Part shown: piece after piece, positions 59,488-64,000 of the stretch
Layout of the letters: each line of letters opens with the position of its first letter
Numbering within the stretch: the stretch's first letter is position 1
Assembly (NCBI RefSeq): GCF_005239225.2
Contig: NC_133289.1
Location: forward strand, 14,120,889 to 14,184,888
Source: Populus alba
Lineage: Eukaryota > Streptophyta > Magnoliopsida > Malpighiales > Salicaceae
Length of the DNA stretch: 64,000 nt
Reading direction: 5' to 3'
Position numbers and translations under genes: made by a program
Notes under the pieces: model-generated
The model's database searches: none
The model's input: only the letters and a program-made list of their open reading frames with translations
Told to the model about the DNA's origin: nothing

Positions 59488-62400
59488 TATCACACGTGAG
59501 CGCACGACATCGAGGGTCAAGGAGTCGCTACCTAGTTGTTTGGTTTAGGGTCACTAGAAAACCTTGGTGTACTAGTCATATCAGAAATTTTAGGGTAAGG
59601 GTTGATTGTGGCTAAGGAGGGTATTAGCACCCCCAGCACACTTTAGCTAATGTAAACTACATTGTGTGGTCTCTATGTGGTTTAAGGGTTTTGATGGGTT
59701 TCTAACTGATGGTCGGTCTATGATTCAGGAAAAAGATTTACTTTTATGAATAAATCTGATATTTTAAATTTATTATGGTCTTGAATGCCCAGATAAACTC
59801 TTATGAAAAGGTATCATGTAGGTCTCACATGGTTCACCTATCCTGGAAGATGAAAGAATTTTTCACAATTCGTATATCGTGGTGAAAAATATTCAAAATA
59901 ATTTTGAGAATTTTTTAGTCAACTTCTGATATTGAAATACTAGACTACATAGAGGTCTAGTATTTATACCAGAATATTGACTATTTATCTTCAGTAATTA
60001 AAGTTTTTAGGGTTATTGAAATATTGGTCAAATCCACAAGGAATTTTACAAACGTGTTGTAAATTCCAAAAAGAAATACAAAGAAAAATCAAAACGTGTA
60101 TTTTCTAAAACAATACTAAAAATTCTCTTTTTTATAAACAAAAATGATTTTTTTCTTATAAGGATTAGGTCATATGCAATAGATAAAAATTATTTTTTTA
60201 TTAATATTTTTTTTGGAAGGCCATGTTTGACAGAAACCATTTTTTTTCCCTTAGAAAACTGTCAAAACAGACCTAAGAGAGTGTGTTTGCCAAGCATCTC
60301 TTTAGGCCAATAACCCTTTTATAAAAAAAAAAAAAAAAAAAAGTGGCAATACAAAACAAAGCCTTAAATATCAGACTCGGATTTTGACCTAATTGGGTAA
60401 ACCCAAAGATAAAACAAAACAAAAAAAACCATGAAAACTAAAAATTTCTTAGACAAAACAGATTATACACAAAGAAATTAAAGAACACAAAGAACATTCA
60501 AACTCGAACTCAACAATGTGAAACCCAACCCATACCATATTTCAAACAACCAAAAGCATGGTTTTATTTGTAAACATGCATAGATCAAGATTCAAGCATC
60601 AAAATCCATTAATTATCACTAAAAAGCTAGGATTTGATCAAAGTAGGTTTCAGTTCAAAACTAAAACCCTAGGATTAAAACCCCTAAAAACTTGTTAATG
60701 ATGCAAATATATGCTAAAATATTGACTACTTAAGTTGCTTGGATGGTTTACTGGAAAGAAATGGACCAAAACTAGTCCAAATCATAAGGCTAAGACAATG
60801 TTCTTCCCAAGAAAACGAAAAACAATGCCTAGTAAAAACCCAGAATTGAAGAAGCTGCCAAACCCAGAAAATGGACTTTTAGGTCGTTAAACCTATTGTT
60901 TTTGGCCTCACAAACCACATTAACAATACCAAACATAGTTAAATCAAAAGAAAAATAAAAAAAACATTAAATCATCATAAACATGCATTAAGTTCTATTT
61001 TCTAAATTTGTCAAATTAAAACAATAAGCATGCTTAACCAATCTGAGGTTCAAAACTGATATTTTAACACTCTACAAGGCTAAAACAAAACTCAAGAGCT
61101 TGGAATAATGCATTAACAAATTAAAAAAAAAAAAACATTAAACACCTTCCTACCATATTTGGAAGATTTCAATCAAACTAATGCAAGCTTAACATACCAG
61201 GACACCAATCTTCACACCAAAATTATTCCCTCTTTCTCTTTTTTGTCCCTTTTTTTTGTTATATTACCTCTCATTATAAGTTGATTCAGAGCTTCTAAAT
61301 TAGTTTGTTAGGGTTCTAACAAACCAAAACTAGGCTAGTTTTATTACATGATAGATGGTTTAGATTTATGTGGTTTTGTTCAAACTTTGAGGCCAAAGTG
61401 AAGTGTTTCAGCTCTTTGATCTTGAAAGAAGTGTTATCAACCTTTGATAACAACCCTTTGGGAATTTTTAAGTGTAAACAGATGAAAAAGTTGAGTGGTT
61501 TTGTGCGAATGGGTATCTTAGTCAAAGTTGACTAGGTTCGTCACTTTCAAGGCCTTGTCAGAGCAATTCTAACATCATCATTATTGAAAACCACTTAAAG
61601 TTGGAAAATGGGGTATACATATTTTGTCTGGATCCAACCTTGTTTAATTTATAGGCTTGTAGCTCTATATTCACTCACTTAAAGGTTCCAGGACGATCAG
61701 TAAATCTAAAAATTGAGTAATGGTTGATTAAGGACAAGATGTTAGGGACTTTTATAAAAGAATTGGGATGTAAATATCTAATTTCATGGAAATGTGGTTA
61801 TAGAGGGAATGTTCCTCTTCCATTTGCAAAAAATCGCATGTCATTTAGTGGTCTAGAACTCCACAATAAGTTTTTAAAAGGTGTCAACCTAATCATCATG
61901 AATTGCTAAGGAAAAAGATGGAACAGAGGCTTAATGAAGCGTTGTCTTGGTTAAGTCCCTAAAAATTAGGGTTTTTAATTTGGGATCTGAAATATTTTAT
62001 TTTAGTCCTTATTCTTCTAATTGATTTTAATTGCATCTCAAACTCTTAATTTCATACAATTTCACCCATGTCAAGCTCAATCATCAGCCCCAAAGTTTAG
62101 CGACATTTTCATCTAGGTCCTTTGTTTCTAATTTGTGCATTTGGACCCTTAATTAACCATTAAACTTTTAATTTCTTCAATTTGACCCCTAATTTGGTCA
62201 ATTTCAGCCCTTGAAGTCTCGCGTCTTTTATGATATGGTCTTTAGTTTTGAATTTCTTCAATCAAACCCCTAATTCGCTATCAAACTTTAATTTTTTTTA
62301 CAATTAAGCCCCTGATTTAACCAATTAAACTTTTTAGGGTCCAATTTTAGGGTCTAACTTTGAAATTTCTTTCAATTAAAACCCAAATTGACTTTTAAAA

Positions 62401-62721
62401 AATGGATTTTTCTTGAAATCATGTCCTCAATAAAATTGATTAAGCCTTCCAAAATCCTCATTAAGTTTTTACTCATCCAAATTGTATCTCTTTACCCCAA
62501 ATCAATATATTTTCACTGAATGGGTCTTTTATCAATCATGATTGGACATCTAATTTTGTCAATCTTATACATTCTGGTCCTTCATCTTTTTCACTTGTCA
62601 TTTTGGTCCTTCATCACTAATATGGGCAATCTTTTGGGTTTTCTTCATGTGCATCCTTTTATATTTTTTTTTTCCTTCTTTCTTCTTTTCTTGAGTTTTG
62701 TGGGGTAAAAAATAGGTAACA
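59488..62721 (-). repeat. Ogre/Tat-type LTR, 3.2 kb, inverted relative to 53882-56271
   Basis: On the minus strand it starts tgttacctattttttacccc and ends ctcacgtgtgata. It shares with the solo LTR at 53882 the U3 phrases (gaggattttggaaggctta, aattgaagaaattaaaagtt) and the end region ggtgctaatacc ... gcgactcc. The two LTRs differ in length and many bases, so they are different family members. Long A/T-rich parts and short frames inside are not genes. Confidence 0.75.
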
Positions 62722-63379
62722 ACAACTCTCATTCCATCTAACTAAATTAATAAATTAATTTCAAGGTAATGGTGGGTATATACGAGATTCAAGTTCAAAA
62801 GGGCTTTTACTTGAGAATATGTTAAGAGTAATATAAAACAACTTAATAGCTTAAGTTTTTAGGTTGAGATTGTTATTTGACAATGACAAACTTATGTGTA
62901 AAGTTTTTTCGTTGAATGTTAGCAATGCTTTTTTTATCTAGGGCTGTCAAGTTCTTTTAGTAATAATGTGAGGGTCAACCTATGAGCTACGGCTTATTAT
63001 GGTTGTTTCATGAGGTGATTTAAAGGCCCTGTTATTGAATAATTGATTATTCTAGATGTAAATGTATTTTCTTTCTTATTGTTAGCTTGCCAGAACTGCA
63101 TGGTTTGTTAGATTGTAATTTTGGTTTATATTTTGGGCTATTCAAGAAAATGGAACTGCTTTATTAGGTTTTAGTGTCTACAATATCTTATAAAGTTTGT
63201 CCTCTTTCCTTTACAATATGGTAAATCTTGCAGTATTTCTTGTAATAGAGATTTTGAAGTCCGCGTTCTTGGCATTTGAAGTTTCGAAACCATGATGATG
63301 TTCAATCATGGTGTGGAGAGAGAATTGTCATAAAGTCTAACTATGCTGTGACTTGCAAGGTTTTTCAGGACTTGATGGA
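62722..63379. other. Intergenic DNA with a decayed copia leader fragment
   Basis: At about 62780-62890 the sequence (gattcaagttcaaaagggct, tgttaagagtaatataaaac, taggttgagattgttatttg) is a diverged copy of the segment 24165-24290. The rest shows no gene. Confidence 0.5.
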
Positions 63380-63549
63380 CATGAAGGTTTTGTATAGTTA
63401 AAACAGAGATTTGTAATAATTTAGTGAGTGCCTTAGGAAGGGCAGCTCCTCTTCTATTTATATAAGTTGGGCATTGTACATATGTTATGGTGTAAAACTA
63501 TACAAGAGGAAACATAATTTTTCTATTTTACTACATATCCCATAATACA
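63380..63549 (-). repeat. 3' LTR of a copia element (inner end approximate)
   Basis: Read on the minus strand, tgtattatgggatatgtagt follows a ttgaggggg purine tract (63550-63558). The LTR contains a TATA-like tatataaatagaagagg (about 63455-63470). The far LTR end was not determined; 63380 is a guess. Confidence 0.55.
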
Positions 63550-63552
63550 CCC

Positions 63553-64000
63553 CCTCAAGTTAAGGGTGGGTTATCCTCATGAAGCTTGGAACGTAGAAAA
63601 GCAAAAGCAGAGGAAGTAAGTGGCTTTGTAAGAACATCGATTAATTGATCTTTAAAGGAGATAAAGCGAGTTTAAATCTCCTTCTTAGCCATTTGATCAC
63701 AAACAAAGTGATAAATAACCTCAATATGCTTCGTATGAGCATGAAAGATCGGATTAACAAACATGTAAGTAGCCCTTAAAGTATCACACCAGATAATGGT
63801 AATAGAACTAGGAGAGAAACATAAATCTGATAAAAGATAGCGAAGCCAAAAAAACCTTAGCAGTACCATCAACTAAGGTCTTATACTCTGCTTCAGTGGA
63901 AGATCGAGCTCAGCTAAGGTCTTATACTATGCTTCAGTGGAGGATCGAGCAACAGGGCCAAATTTCCACGAAATAGGAGTGGTACCAAGAAATACAATGT
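63553..64000 (-). pseudogene. Copia RNase H and pol C-terminus, partial at window edge
   Basis: The minus strand enters at the right edge with LGTTPISWKFGPVARSST and, after a 41-bp duplication, continues LRYLLSDLCFSPSSITIIWC with HTKHIEVIYHFVCDQMAKKE and, past a stop, FISFKDQLIDVLTKPLTS. This is the copia RNase H end. A 41-bp direct repeat (63873 and 63914, ctaaggtcttatact...) shifts the frame. The upstream polyprotein lies outside the window. Confidence 0.82.

Larger units (their letters stand above)
57265..62721 (-). mobile_element. 5' half of an Ogre/Tat-like Ty3/gypsy element
   Basis: On the minus strand: LTR (62721-59488), primer site (59484-59467), leader, DUF7745-like ORF relic (to about 57265). 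No gag, pol or 3' LTR follows in this window, so the element is truncated where F-box relic sequence begins. Confidence 0.68.

Overview
The window is nuclear DNA of a flowering plant. It is strongly AT-rich, has one split gene with eleven introns, and is full of LTR retrotransposons (Ty1/copia, Ty3/gypsy), a CACTA relic and MITE-like repeats. The best guess is a woody eudicot such as Populus, judged from the look of the transporter gene and of the repeats. That genus call is inference. No bacterial-type operon, CRISPR array, rRNA or tRNA gene was found.

Region by region. 1-6.6 kb: AT-rich intergenic DNA with a hairpin beside a T33 tract and a five-copy tandem array of about 250 bp. 6.8-11.85 kb, minus strand: one complete, apparently intact gene of 12 coding exons for a group 3 sulfate transporter (SULTR3;5-like, 642 aa). 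It has a TATA box, a short upstream ORF and a GC-AG intron. 12-23 kb: intergenic, with a MITE-like element, a near-perfect 54-bp inverted repeat at 16.5 kb and a degenerate CACTA transposon domain (DUF4216-like) at 19-20 kb. 23.8-27.5 kb: a Ty1/copia element with two LTRs that has lost its reverse transcriptase.

28.9-42.4 kb is a nest of Ty3/gypsy pieces. A Tekay/Del-like chromovirus carries in its interior an unidentified LTR, which itself holds an inverted solo LTR (TSD AAATC) of the chromovirus's own family. Both LTRs of the chromovirus were hit by solo LTRs of a third, Athila-like family (TSDs GATGT and GAGGT). A complete Athila-like element with TSD TTCCC follows at 42.7-50.9 kb. Its LTRs are nearly alike, yet its coding frame has nonsense codons and lacks RT, RNase H and the integrase core.

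53.4-57.0 kb, minus strand: an F-box protein pseudogene cut in two by a 2.4-kb solo LTR of Ogre/Tat type. 57.3-62.7 kb, minus strand: the 5' half of an Ogre/Tat-like element (LTR, tRNA-Arg-type primer site and a decayed DUF7745-like ORF). The window ends in the 3' part of another copia element on the minus strand, which runs off the edge.

Only the sulfate transporter looks functional. Everything else readable as protein is transposon or gene debris. The most informative signals are the insertion order, which can be read from target-site duplications, the dyad-repeat arrays inside the chromovirus LTRs, and the inverted repeat at 16.5 kb.
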